NCBI GenBank assembly: GCA_026399835.1 | Contig: JAPLQE010000054.1 | Span: 1-64,000, forward strand | Reading direction: 5' to 3' | Source: Burkholderiales bacterium | GTDB taxonomy: Bacteria > Pseudomonadota > Gammaproteobacteria > Burkholderiales > Burkholderiaceae_E | DNA length: 64,000 nucleotides | Shown here: positions 7,749-16,282 of the stretch, in pieces | Position numbering within the stretch: position 1 is the stretch's first letter | Layout: each line of letters starts with the position of its first letter | Position numbers and translations under genes: made by a program | The notes under the pieces: model-generated | What the model saw: the letters and a program-made list of their open reading frames with translations, nothing else | Told to the model about the DNA's origin: nothing | Database searches by the model: none

Positions 7749-10040
7749 ATGCTCCGCTCCCGCGCCCAGGCCGCCGCCGTGCCCGACGCGATCGCTTCCC
7801 CGCTGCCCGTCCCGACCGGCATGTGGCTGGTGGCGATCGGCGTCGCGACGCTGGCTGGCGCCTGGCTGTCGCGGATCGCGGCGTTCTCGGCGGGCGAGCT
7901 GTCGCTGGTCTGGCCGCCCGCCGGCATCGCCTACGGCGCGCTGCTGGCGTTCGGGCCGCGCGGGCTGCTCGCCGCGACGGCGGGCGTGGTCGCCTGGGCC
8001 ATCGGTCACTACGGCATGGACGTCCTGACGGTCGTCTGCGCGGCCGCCGCCGCGCTCATCGGGCCGCTCGCCGGCGTCGCCGTGATGCGGCGCCTGCTCG
8101 GCGCGCCGTCGACGCAGGCCCGGCAGGGCTCGCGACTGCGCGGGGTGCTGGCGCTCTATGCGGCCACGCTCGCGGTCGGCGCGCCGCTCGCCGCGCTCGT
8201 CGGCACGGCCGGGCTGAGCCTGTCGGCGCCCTGGCAGGGCGAGTCGCCGGTCGAGATCTTCGTCGGCTACTGGCTGGTCGAGAGCCTGGGCGTGCTGCTC
8301 TTCGCGCCGGCGGTCGACGCGCTGCTGCGTGCCCCCATCGATCGACGCGTGCCGCGCCTCGATCTCCCCACGATCGGCGCGGCACTTACGCTGGCGCTGC
8401 TCGGTATCGCGCTCATCGCCATCGACGAGCCCGACTACGCCCGCGCGACGACGCACCTCTTCCTGCCGCTGGCCGCGTTCTGCGCGATCCGTCGCGAGGC
8501 GCTCGCCAGCCACTGCACGCTGGTGGCCTGCGCGACGCTGCTGCTGACGGTCAACGCGCTGTGCAGCCTGACCGACGTCGGGGTCGTCGATCGCAGCGTG
8601 GGGCTGTTCTCGGGCGCACTCGTCGTCTTCGCGGCGACGGGCCTCGCCCACGTGCTGCAGGCGGTCTCGGCCGACCGGCGCGCCGCGCTCGAGGCGGTGG
8701 CCCGCGCCGCGCACGAGGACCCGGAGACCGGGCTGGCGAACGCGCACGGCCTCGCGGCGCTGCTGGATGCGCGGCTGCGCGCGACGCCGGCCCGCGGCTT
8801 CGGGCTGCTCGGCGTGCGGCTGCGCAACCTCGACGCCGCGGCGGACCTGCTCGACGAGGCCGACGCCGCGCGAGTGGTCGGCAGCCTGCGGCGCACGCTC
8901 GCCGAGACGCCCGGCGTCGAGGCGCTCGCGCGCCCGGAGCCGGACCGCTTCGTCGCGATCTGGTCGGGCGCCGACACCGCGGCGCTCGAGGCGGCCGCGG
9001 AGGCGCTGCTGCGCGAACTCGCCGCGGTCCGTATCGCAGCCGGTGCGATCACGATGCAGCTCGCCCCCGCGATCGGCGCGGTCTGGGTGCCGCCCTGCCG
9101 CGATCTGCACGCGGACCTGCTGCGGGTGGCGCTGCGCGACGCGGTGCTCGATGCCGGCCTGCGCGTCGAGCGCGCGCTGCGGGTGACCACGGTCGACGAC
9201 GGCCTGCTCGCGCGGCATCGCACGCGCCTGGCGGCCACCGAGCGGGTGCGCGAGGCGATCCTGTCGCGCCGGCTGCTGCTGCTCGCGCAGCCGCTGGTCG
9301 CCAACCGCGGCGACTGCGTGCTCGAGGGGCACGACGTCGAGGTGCTGGTGCGTCTGCTCGATCCGGCGGGCACGGTGATCACGCCCGCGGAGTTCCTGCC
9401 CGCCGTCGCGGCAGCGGACCTCGCGATCGACCTAGACCGCGCGGTGGTGGCCAGCGTCTTCGACTGGTTCGTCGCCCATCCCGACGCGCTCGCACGCACC
9501 GCCAAGTGCGCGATCAACCTGAGCGCCACCAGCCTCGCCGACCCGGGCTTCGCGGAGTACGCGTTGTCGGCGCTGCGCGCGCGCGGGCTGCCGGCGGCCC
9601 GCTTCGCGTTCGAGATCACCGAGAGCAGCGAGCTGCTCAACCCGGTCCAGGCGGCCGAGTCGATCGCGCACCTGCGCTCGCTCGGCTTCCGCATGGCGCT
9701 CGACGACTTCGGCACGGGGCTGTCGACCTTCGACTACCTGAAGAAGCTGCCGGTCGACTACCTGAAGATCGACGGCAGCTTCGTGCGCAACGTCGAGACC
9801 GACCGCACCGACGCCGACATCGTCGCCTCGATCGTGCAGATCGCGCAGCGGCGCGGCCTGAAGACGGTGGCCGAATACGTGAGCACGCCGGCGATCCGCC
9901 AGCGGGTGACCGATCTCGGCGTCGACTACAGCCAAGGCTACGCGATCAGCGAGCCGGTGCCGATCGCACAGGCGCTCGGCCTGCCGCCGGCGCGGCTCGG
10001 CGCTGTGGCGCAGCGGGAGGCGGCGACGCAGACGGCCTGA
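7749..10040 (+). CDS. MASE1 membrane sensor with degenerate GGDEF and an EAL domain (c-di-GMP phosphodiesterase)
   Basis: 763 residues from the ATG at 7749. Residues about 15-310 are hydrophobic helices with the LSLVWPPAGIAYG segment typical of MASE1 sensors. A GGDEF domain (about 330-500) is degenerate, with EPDRF in place of GGDEF, so cyclase activity is unlikely. The EAL domain (about 520-750) has EVL in place of EAL but keeps INLS, FEITES, DDFGTG, YLKIDG, AEYV and QGY, the residues that hold metal and substrate. Hydrolysis of c-di-GMP is therefore plausible. The MASE1 ligand is unknown. It stands alone on the plus strand. Confidence 0.82.
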   Translation: MLRSRAQAAAVPDAIASPLPVPTGMWLVAIGVATLAGAWLSRIAAFSAGELSLVWPPAGIAYGALLAFGPRGLLAATAGVVAWAIGHYGMDVLTVVCAAAAALIGPLAGVAVMRRLLGAPSTQARQGSRLRGVLALYAATLAVGAPLAALVGTAGLSLSAPWQGESPVEIFVGYWLVESLGVLLFAPAVDALLRAPIDRRVPRLDLPTIGAALTLALLGIALIAIDEPDYARATTHLFLPLAAFCAIRREALASHCTLVACATLLLTVNALCSLTDVGVVDRSVGLFSGALVVFAATGLAHVLQAVSADRRAALEAVARAAHEDPETGLANAHGLAALLDARLRATPARGFGLLGVRLRNLDAAADLLDEADAARVVGSLRRTLAETPGVEALARPEPDRFVAIWSGADTAALEAAAEALLRELAAVRIAAGAITMQLAPAIGAVWVPPCRDLHADLLRVALRDAVLDAGLRVERALRVTTVDDGLLARHRTRLAATERVREAILSRRLLLLAQPLVANRGDCVLEGHDVEVLVRLLDPAGTVITPAEFLPAVAAADLAIDLDRAVVASVFDWFVAHPDALARTAKCAINLSATSLADPGFAEYALSALRARGLPAARFAFEITESSELLNPVQAAESIAHLRSLGFRMALDDFGTGLSTFDYLKKLPVDYLKIDGSFVRNVETDRTDADIVASIVQIAQRRGLKTVAEYVSTPAIRQRVTDLGVDYSQGYAISEPVPIAQALGLPPARLGAVAQREAATQTA

Positions 10041-10127
10041 GCGGGGCCGGGCGCTGCAGCGTCACATCCTGGCCGCGGGCGCCCGTCCGGGCCCCCGCTC
10101 GCGGCTAGCCCGCTGCGGCAGCCGGAT

Positions 10128-10607
10128 TCAGACGATCGTCTCGGTCGGCAGAGCGGGAGGAGCGGGAGGCAACGGCATCGCAGGGGGCTCCGGAGGATTC
10201 TCATCCTGCAGTGTCGAGATCACCAGGAGCACCCGCTCCAAGAGAATGATGCAGTTCTGCAGGACGGGACTGTTCGGCTGCATGCGGAGCGCATCGATTC
10301 GCGCCTGGATCGCCGTCCCGAGTTGGTCGGCCCACCGATCTCGCTGCGAGGGTACCGCCCCGGAGTCCTTGATGCCCAGGACCAGGTCCGAGACGAGCTT
10401 GGCGACCCGCCCGTACGCGCGCAGATCCGGTTGCCCCGGAAGGCCCTCGATCGACAAAACGGTCTTCCCGACCGCCTTGCCGAGCTCGCGCAGCCGCTGT
10501 TCGACGGGGGTCTGCGCGATCAAGGCGTCACGCTGCGGTTCGACGGCTTCGAGCCGGCTTGGCGAACTCAGCGGGGGCTGGGCGGCAACTGTACGGAGGG
10601 AGCTCAT
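10128..10607 (-). CDS. Hypothetical protein, mostly helical, Pro-rich tail
   Basis: 159 residues, not recognised. The N-terminal 40 residues are polar. Residues 40-135 are predicted by eye to be helical, with a hydrophobic helix near CIILLERVLLVIST, and the last 25 residues are Pro-rich. There is no signal peptide. It lies 127 bp downstream of the frameshifted effector-like gene on the same strand and could be its partner (for example a chaperone or immunity protein), which is speculation from position only. Confidence 0.5.
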   Translation of the reverse strand: MSSLRTVAAQPPLSSPSRLEAVEPQRDALIAQTPVEQRLRELGKAVGKTVLSIEGLPGQPDLRAYGRVAKLVSDLVLGIKDSGAVPSQRDRWADQLGTAIQARIDALRMQPNSPVLQNCIILLERVLLVISTLQDENPPEPPAMPLPPAPPALPTETIV

Positions 10608-10734
10608 CGGGAGGTCTCGCTTCTCGGGCGCGTGAGTTCGATCGATCTGGATTGTGTCCGCAGCGGGCCGATGCCGGTAGTGGGGTCGGCCCTAGCTAGC
10701 CCGGCTCGAACAAGTGGGCTACGCGGGGTATCGC

Positions 10735-11773
10735 CTACCGCCGCTTCGGATAGACCCCCTCGAACAGCTGGAAGCCGACCGCATCGAGATCGACACCCCC
10801 GTCCGGAAGCCAGTCGATGAACTGCGCCGAGTGCCTGAACTGCGGCCGGCAGTGCCAGGACTCGTCGGTGACCGCCTCAAGCCTTCCGTCGAGCACGCGC
10901 ATCTCGCCGGGGAACGCCACGTTCCCGCCGCCAGTGAACGAGGAGTGGAAGATCTGAGCCTTCTGCGTGAAGGCCGAGTGGTGATAGGTGTAGGACTGCA
11001 TGCAGCCGTAGAGCCGACCCTGCATGTCGAGGACGATCGTCATCGTGCCCGGTCCGCCATGGCCCGACGTCGCTCGGGTGCTGTCGACCGGCGTCCGTCC
11101 TTGCCGCCCAGGAGAGCCTGCCGTCGCGCAATTCGATGGCGTACCGGCTGGCCTGCTCCGGGGTGAACCAGATCACCCCGTTCGCCGCGTCCCGCTGACG
11201 GTACTCGGACTGCATGACCGCAGGCTCGAAGGCGAACTCCGAGCGACGGCCGGACGGGCGTGGCGCGTCCAGCCGACCCTCCAGTCTTCCGGCCGTGCCG
11301 ATCGCACGCTCGAGCGCCCCCGCCGATCGAGGGCCTGCCACTGCAGCACCGCTTGGGTCGAGCCCGGACGGCAGCACGAGGGTCCGCGAGCCGGGCACCG
11401 CATGCGCGACGTCCGGCTGCGCCCGAGGATCGATCCGGATCGTCCAGCCGCGCCGCTGCAGCGCCTGCAGTCGGTTTGCCAACGCCGCATCGCCGGCGAG
11501 CGCGCCCCCCCAGCCGGGGTCCCGATCGCGCAGCGAGGTCCCCTTCGGAATGGGTTCGGTGAGCCACGCCGCCGCACCGCGGCCATCCGTGCCGGCCCGT
11601 ACGCGCCCCGCGGCGTCGGCGCCCCGGATCGAACCCGGTCGCCGCACTGACGTGCCCCGGTTCCTCGGCCCAGTGGTTTCTGGAAAGACGGCTCGGGCAC
11701 ACCTCGACGCGGTCAAGGGCCGCGCCGAGGCGCTGCGGATGTGGCGCACGGACGGTCCGGTGTGAATTCTCAA
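10735..11773 (-). pseudogene. Frameshifted gene for an effector-like protein
   Basis: Two minus-strand frames join into one protein. The 5' part runs from ATG 11773 to about 11115 and includes GVIWFTPEQASRYAIELRDG. The 3' part, from about 11100 to 10735, continues with TMTIVLDMQGRLYGCMQSYT and HSSFTGGGNVAFPGEMRV and ends in EGVYPKRR. The switch point lies near 11095-11120. From memory, the pattern HSSF-x-GG-x-VA-x-x-GE...DG...H-x-RP resembles a module at the C-terminus of some bacterial effector or toxin-like proteins; I cannot name the family. A single indel would restore about 345 residues, so this is either a pseudogene or a sequencing error. The start is uncertain. Confidence 0.5.
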
Positions 11774-11983
11774 GGTCCAAGCCTTGAAATTGCCGTTGAC
11801 TTGAGAGGTGCGCGCGCCAATCCTTTTTGTGAAGATCTGCCTTGACCGTCGGCTCGAATCGTGTGACTTTCGGGTGGCACGCGATTGAAAGCGAACTCTC
11901 CGGGAACGAACGACTCTTGTCCTTGAAGTCTCCGAGACCCTTTAACTATTGTCTGTAAACATCAGAAGACGGATGTACATCAA
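11774..11983. other. AT-richer intergenic region with a weak promoter candidate
   Basis: This stretch is less GC-rich than its surroundings. An inverted repeat TCAAGG-N6-CCTTGA lies at 11770-11787, over the proposed start of the minus-strand gene. A weak sigma70-like pair TTGAAG (11923-11928), 18 bp, TATTGT (11947-11952) could serve the PEP-CTERM gene at 11984. TGGCACG at 11875-11881 resembles a sigma54 -24 element but lacks a proper -12 GC. Confidence 0.3.
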
Positions 11984-12754
11984 ATGGCCTCTCTGACTCG
12001 CCTCGCTTCAGTCGTCCTCTCTGGATTCGCCACGATTGCAGGCCTTGGCGTCTCCGGAGCGGCGAATGCTGTTGTTTATAACGCCTACGACGATTTCAAT
12101 GGAACGCAGGGGGGCAGAACGGGGGCTTGGAGTTACGGTCAATCGGCGGTGCCGGATAACAGTCTCTATGCTGGCACCTCGACATTTGCGCTGATTCCCA
12201 TCGTCTCCGGCATGTTCAACGGCCAAAACGGGGGTGGGGCTGGATTTCCGTTAATCGGCGCGAACTTCATGCACCCGGGAGCTCCAGACACGAACTGGGC
12301 GGCGGCGGTCCTGCGTTTCACGGCCCCGGCCGACGGGACGTATTCCGCAAGTTTTCAGGCAAGGCTCACGGATTATAATAATGTCGCGGGCTGGAATCAG
12401 GATTGGCGCAGGGACGGCGCTCGCATGTGGCTGAACGGGCAATACAAGGACCTGCTGTCTCCTTACGCCGACCTGCCGACTTACGCCGGCCATCAGTTGC
12501 AGACGCTGAATCTGAATCTGACCATGGTAGCTGGCCAAACCATCGATTTCATGATCGATCCTGACGGTCACAGATCCCCCGGATGGACGGCCCGGACCAA
12601 CCTTTATGACAGCACCTATTTCACAGCAACTGTCGAAAATATCTCCGCCGTTCCGGAGCCAGGCACGCTGCTCATGATGATGACGGGCTTGGGTGTCTGC
12701 GGCGCTTCGCTTCTCGTCAAGCGCCGGCAATTGGCGGCGCAGCCCATCGGCTGA
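11984..12754 (+). CDS. PEP-CTERM sorting-signal protein
   Basis: 256 residues. It has an N-terminal signal peptide (cleaved near AANAVVY) and a C-terminal PEP-CTERM tail: VPEPGTLLMMMTGLGVCGAS, a hydrophobic helix, then VKRRQ. Such tails are processed by exosortase EpsH/XrtA-type enzymes in bacteria that make exopolysaccharide. The body has a PADGTYSASFQARLTDY-type beta-sandwich segment (about 105-150) that may bind carbohydrate, but no named domain was recognised. The codons are less GC-rich than neighbouring genes, which suggests transfer. No exosortase or polysaccharide gene is in the window, so the partner enzyme must be encoded elsewhere or be absent. Confidence 0.85.
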   Translation: MASLTRLASVVLSGFATIAGLGVSGAANAVVYNAYDDFNGTQGGRTGAWSYGQSAVPDNSLYAGTSTFALIPIVSGMFNGQNGGGAGFPLIGANFMHPGAPDTNWAAAVLRFTAPADGTYSASFQARLTDYNNVAGWNQDWRRDGARMWLNGQYKDLLSPYADLPTYAGHQLQTLNLNLTMVAGQTIDFMIDPDGHRSPGWTARTNLYDSTYFTATVENISAVPEPGTLLMMMTGLGVCGASLLVKRRQLAAQPIG

Positions 12755-13177
12755 CGGCTCGTCGTGTAACCGTTGGCCGTGTAAGTGTAGTCGTCGAGCC
12801 ATTCATCGGCGATCGCTTGGACGTCGGCAATTTCCACCAGAATTTTGACACTGTAGTCCGCCTGCGGCAGAACCACCGAAAGCCGACCGAGCTCACGCGG
12901 GTCTGATCTTAGCGGCCGCGTGAGCGGGTGTAGCCGCTTGTTTCGCAGAAGCGAGGCACCCAACTGCACCGCCTGTGCGGCACCGTGCCGGCAAAAAAGC
13001 GCGGGCGAAAGCGAGTCGCGGTACAACGGCTTACCGTGTGTGTTGCCGCCCCCTTCAACGGCCTCGCCCCCGCGCGGGCTGCTGGCGTTTGCCAAGGCGA
13101 ACGCCGAGGCGCTGGGGGATAGGACATTCAAACGGACCCACCTCCGTTCGTTCGAGATCGTGCCCTGAAGGCGGCCG
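12755..13177. other. Gene-poor stretch between the PEP-CTERM gene and the P-type ATPase gene
   Basis: No convincing gene was found in about 420 bp. On the minus strand, 12790-12870 can be read as LVEIADVQAIADEWLDDY, which vaguely recalls the C-terminus of IS3-type transposases, but the expected N-RPH-x-x-LG continuation is missing. The GC is mixed. It may be eroded mobile DNA or simple intergenic DNA. Confidence 0.35.
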
Positions 13178-15673
13178 TCAACGGACACGCCCGACCCGTC
13201 CGTCGATCGGTCCGGGCCACCACGACGGCAAGCCTGCGAGGATCCCCGCGAGGACCCCGGCGCCAAGCGCGAGCGCCCAATCGTCGGCATGCAGCGGCTT
13301 CAGGTGCAGGAGCGCGGCCGCCCAGGGCATCTGCACGAGCAGGCAAGACATCAGCAGCGTCGCGGCGACCATCGTTCGCGCCGCGCGCGTGCGAAGCCGG
13401 GTAAGGCCCGCGGTGATGCCCGCGCTTGCGCTGGTGAGCGCGACGAGCGCGACGGCACGCGCATGGTCGACGTCGTAGCCGTGGTCGAGCCCCCGCAGGA
13501 AGCTCGAGCCGACGACGCCCGCGAGCAGGGCCGCCACGAGCACGATCCAGGCCCACTGCCCCCGGCTGAAGAACCGCAGCCGCGCGGTGCGCCGCAACGG
13601 GCCGAGACCGCCCGTCGCGGGCAGTTCCTGGAACACGAGGAGCGCCGTCGGGTGGATGACGAGTTCGAGCAGCACCACGTGGATCGGCAGGTAGAGGATC
13701 GGGTATCCGGCCAGTGGAACCAGTGCCGCGGTCAGGACCAGGGGCAGGTGAACCATCAGCAGGTACTGGAAACTCAGCTGCAGGTTGGTGAAGAGCTGTC
13801 GCCCCTCCGCGATGGCGCGAACGATGCTACCGAAGTCGTCGTCGAGCAGCACGATGGCGGCGACCTCGCGGGCGCTGCGCGTCCCGCGCTCCCCCATCGC
13901 GATCCCGATGTCGGCGGCTTGAAGTGCGGGCACATCGTTCACGCCGTCGCCGGTGACTGCGACGATCTCGCCGGCGTCCTTGAAGGCGCGCACGAGCTCG
14001 AGCTTCTGTGCCGGCACGGCGCGGGCGATCACGTCGACCTCCCGCAGCAGCGTCGTGTCGCCTCGCGCTAACCGGGCACTCATGGCCGCGCCGTCGACGA
14101 TGCGCGGCCCGCCCCCGCCCAGCCCGATCTCGCGCGCAACCGCGAGCGCCGTCCGCGAGTGGTCGCCGGTGACCATCACGACGCGTATGCCCGCAGCCCG
14201 ACAGGTCTGCAGGGCCTCGACCACGCCGGGCCGGACGGGATCCTCGAAGCACAGCAGCCCCGCGATCCGGAAGCCGCGCTCGGGCTCGCCGCCGGCCCAG
14301 TCCTGGATACCGTCGAGCTCGCGCCACGCGCAGGCGATCACCTTGTGTCCGGCATCCGCGAAGGCGTCGACACGGCCGAGCCATGCGCGCAGCTCGATCG
14401 GCTCGAGCGCGCATTGCCCGAACACCACCTCGGGCGCACCCTTGACCGCCGCGATCGGTCGGCCGTCCCGGCGAAGCACGCCGGTTTCGCGCTTGCGGTC
14501 CTCGGTGAAGGGAAAGGTCGCCACGACCTCCCACGGCAGCGGCTGCGGCAGCGCCTCGAGGATGGCCAGATCCATCGGGTCGCCCGACTCGCGCCTGGAG
14601 GCGGCCGCAGCGAGCTGCACGAGGAGCGCCTCATCGATCGCCTCGGCGGTGTCGCGGTGGCTAAGGCGCAACCTGCCCTCGGTGATCGTGCCGGTCTTGT
14701 CGGAGCAGATGCACGAGACGCGTCCGATGTTCTCGACCACGACGGCCCTGCGCACGAGCGCCTGTCGCTTCGCGAGCCGATACACGCCGACCCCCAGGAA
14801 AAAGGTCAGCACGACCGGAAACTCCTCGGGGAGCGCCGCCACCGCCAGCGTCAGGGCGCTCAGGAGGGCATCGAGCAGCCCGTGACCCTGCTGCCACCGC
14901 ACCCAGCCGAGCGTCAGGCACAGCAGGGCCGCGCCGACGATCAGCACGACGACCAGCTGCCCCACGGCACTCTGAAGCGGGGTGCGTGCCTGCACGCCGC
15001 GTGTCGCCGAATTGGCGATCTCGCCGTAGAGCGTTTCGCTTCCGACGTGCACCACCCGCATCCGGGCTTCGCCGGTCAGCAGGCGCGTGCCGGCGAAGCC
15101 CCACGAAGCGCCGTCGACGTTCGCCTCGAGCTCGTTGCGGGGCAGGTGCTCGAGCGCCACCTTGCGAACCGGTAGCGACTCGCCGGTCAGCGCGGATTCG
15201 TCCGCCTGCATGCGATCGCCGCCCACCACTAGGCCGTCGGCCGGGAACGCCTCCCCGGTCGTGACAAGGACCAGATCGCCCGGCACGATCTCGGTCGCGG
15301 GAACGGTCCGTCTCGTGCCGTCGCGCACCACCGTCGCGCGGCTCGCCAGGCGGCTGCTCAGCCCTTCGATCGATGCGTGCGTCCGGCGATGCAGGTAGGC
15401 GTCCATGCCGACCAGGGGCACCAGGGCCGCGAGCAGGATCGCAGACTCGCGAGGCTGGCCCACGAAGGCGAACAAGGCGCTGGTCCCAAGGAGGAACCAC
15501 AGCATCGGATCCGCGAGGGTGTCGCGCGCCAGCTCGAACCACCCTCTCGGCGCGGCTTCCAGGATCAGGTTGGGTCCGTACGTCGAGGCGCGCGATGCGG
15601 CCTCGATCTCGGACAGGCCGCGTACGGCATCATCGAGGCCCTGGAGCCGATCGAGGGGCGCCCTCCTGGTCAT
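13178..15673 (-). CDS. Cation-transporting P-type ATPase
   Basis: 831 residues, an inner-membrane ATP-driven cation pump. Visible blocks are LTGES (163-166) in the actuator domain, LPEEFPV (282-286) in the ion-binding helix M4, SDKTGT with the phosphorylated Asp325, KGAPEV in the nucleotide domain, MVTGD and TGDGVNDVPAL in the hinge. Hydrophobic helices lie at about 55-90, 235-300 and six more after residue 640. The PEEFP form replaces the PEGLP of Ca2+-ATPases, so it belongs near the P2-type pumps, but the ion cannot be read from sequence. No heavy-metal CPC motif or N-terminal metal-binding domain is present. It follows the universal stress gene by 24 bp and is probably co-transcribed. Confidence 0.88.
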   Translation of the reverse strand: MTRRAPLDRLQGLDDAVRGLSEIEAASRASTYGPNLILEAAPRGWFELARDTLADPMLWFLLGTSALFAFVGQPRESAILLAALVPLVGMDAYLHRRTHASIEGLSSRLASRATVVRDGTRRTVPATEIVPGDLVLVTTGEAFPADGLVVGGDRMQADESALTGESLPVRKVALEHLPRNELEANVDGASWGFAGTRLLTGEARMRVVHVGSETLYGEIANSATRGVQARTPLQSAVGQLVVVLIVGAALLCLTLGWVRWQQGHGLLDALLSALTLAVAALPEEFPVVLTFFLGVGVYRLAKRQALVRRAVVVENIGRVSCICSDKTGTITEGRLRLSHRDTAEAIDEALLVQLAAAASRRESGDPMDLAILEALPQPLPWEVVATFPFTEDRKRETGVLRRDGRPIAAVKGAPEVVFGQCALEPIELRAWLGRVDAFADAGHKVIACAWRELDGIQDWAGGEPERGFRIAGLLCFEDPVRPGVVEALQTCRAAGIRVVMVTGDHSRTALAVAREIGLGGGGPRIVDGAAMSARLARGDTTLLREVDVIARAVPAQKLELVRAFKDAGEIVAVTGDGVNDVPALQAADIGIAMGERGTRSAREVAAIVLLDDDFGSIVRAIAEGRQLFTNLQLSFQYLLMVHLPLVLTAALVPLAGYPILYLPIHVVLLELVIHPTALLVFQELPATGGLGPLRRTARLRFFSRGQWAWIVLVAALLAGVVGSSFLRGLDHGYDVDHARAVALVALTSASAGITAGLTRLRTRAARTMVAATLLMSCLLVQMPWAAALLHLKPLHADDWALALGAGVLAGILAGLPSWWPGPIDGRVGRVR

Positions 15674-15697
15674 CGCGACCGCGCGAAGCAGGACAAG

Positions 15698-16120
15698 CTA
15701 CTTGACCAGCGTGACGGGAAGGTCGGCGAGGTGGGCCACTTTGGTCGCCACGGAGCCCAGGGCCATGCCTGCGGCCGCGCCCATGCCACGCGTGCCCATC
15801 AGGATGAAGTCGCATCGCCTGTCGACCGCGATCCGCGCGATCGCCAGCGCTGCGTCGGCCGATACGACCTCGATCTCGAACGGCACGCCGCCGACGGTCA
15901 ACACGCCGCAGGCGTCCTCCACGACCTCCCTGCCGCGTGCCTGCACCCAGCGATCGATCGAGGCCTTCCGGTCCGCTCCGAGCAGGTCGACGTAGGCGAT
16001 GTGAGGCTGCACGTTGAGCACATGCGCCGACGTCCGCGCGCAGTGCTTCGAGAGGTCGACGAGCGTACGGGCCGCCCGGAGGGCGTGGGCGGAGCCGTCG
16101 AAGGCCAGCAGCGCCTTCAT
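15698..16120 (-). CDS. Universal stress protein, UspA family
   Basis: 140 residues with the single-domain Usp layout. The ATP-binding loop is seen as MGTRGMGAAAGMALGS (G-x2-G-x9-GS), the pattern of ATP-binding rather than UspA-proper members. The protein is cytoplasmic. It is the first gene of a two-gene unit with the P-type ATPase 24 bp downstream. Such pairs often belong to low-oxygen or stress regulons, and an imperfect FNR/Anr-like palindrome lies 92 bp upstream (16212-16225). Confidence 0.87.
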   Translation of the reverse strand: MKALLAFDGSAHALRAARTLVDLSKHCARTSAHVLNVQPHIAYVDLLGADRKASIDRWVQARGREVVEDACGVLTVGGVPFEIEVVSADAALAIARIAVDRRCDFILMGTRGMGAAAGMALGSVATKVAHLADLPVTLVK

Positions 16121-16211
16121 GGATCGGATCCTTCGCTAGGCACGAGGTACGACTTATCGCACGTCCGGCTCATGTCGAGGCGATCCGGTCGCATCGGATC
16201 CACGCGAAGCA

Positions 16212-16225
16212 TTGCGCTGCATCAA
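16212..16225. promoter_or_regulatory. Imperfect FNR/Anr-like palindrome upstream of the stress gene
   Basis: TTGCG-CTGC-ATCAA compares with the FNR/Anr consensus TTGAT-N4-ATCAA; one half-site is exact and the other matches three of five bases. It lies 92 bp before the universal stress gene start, a reasonable distance for an activator at about -41 with a moderate leader. The evidence is only the match and position. Confidence 0.3.
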
Positions 16226-16282
16226 GAAGGGACGCCTCGACGCCGTCGTGCCGTCCGCGGTCCCGGGGCGTCCTGACGCTCG

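Noticed and set aside
11875..11892. Sigma54 promoter before the PEP-CTERM gene
   Set aside because: TGGCACG fits the -24 element, but the -12 element lacks the essential GC at the right distance.
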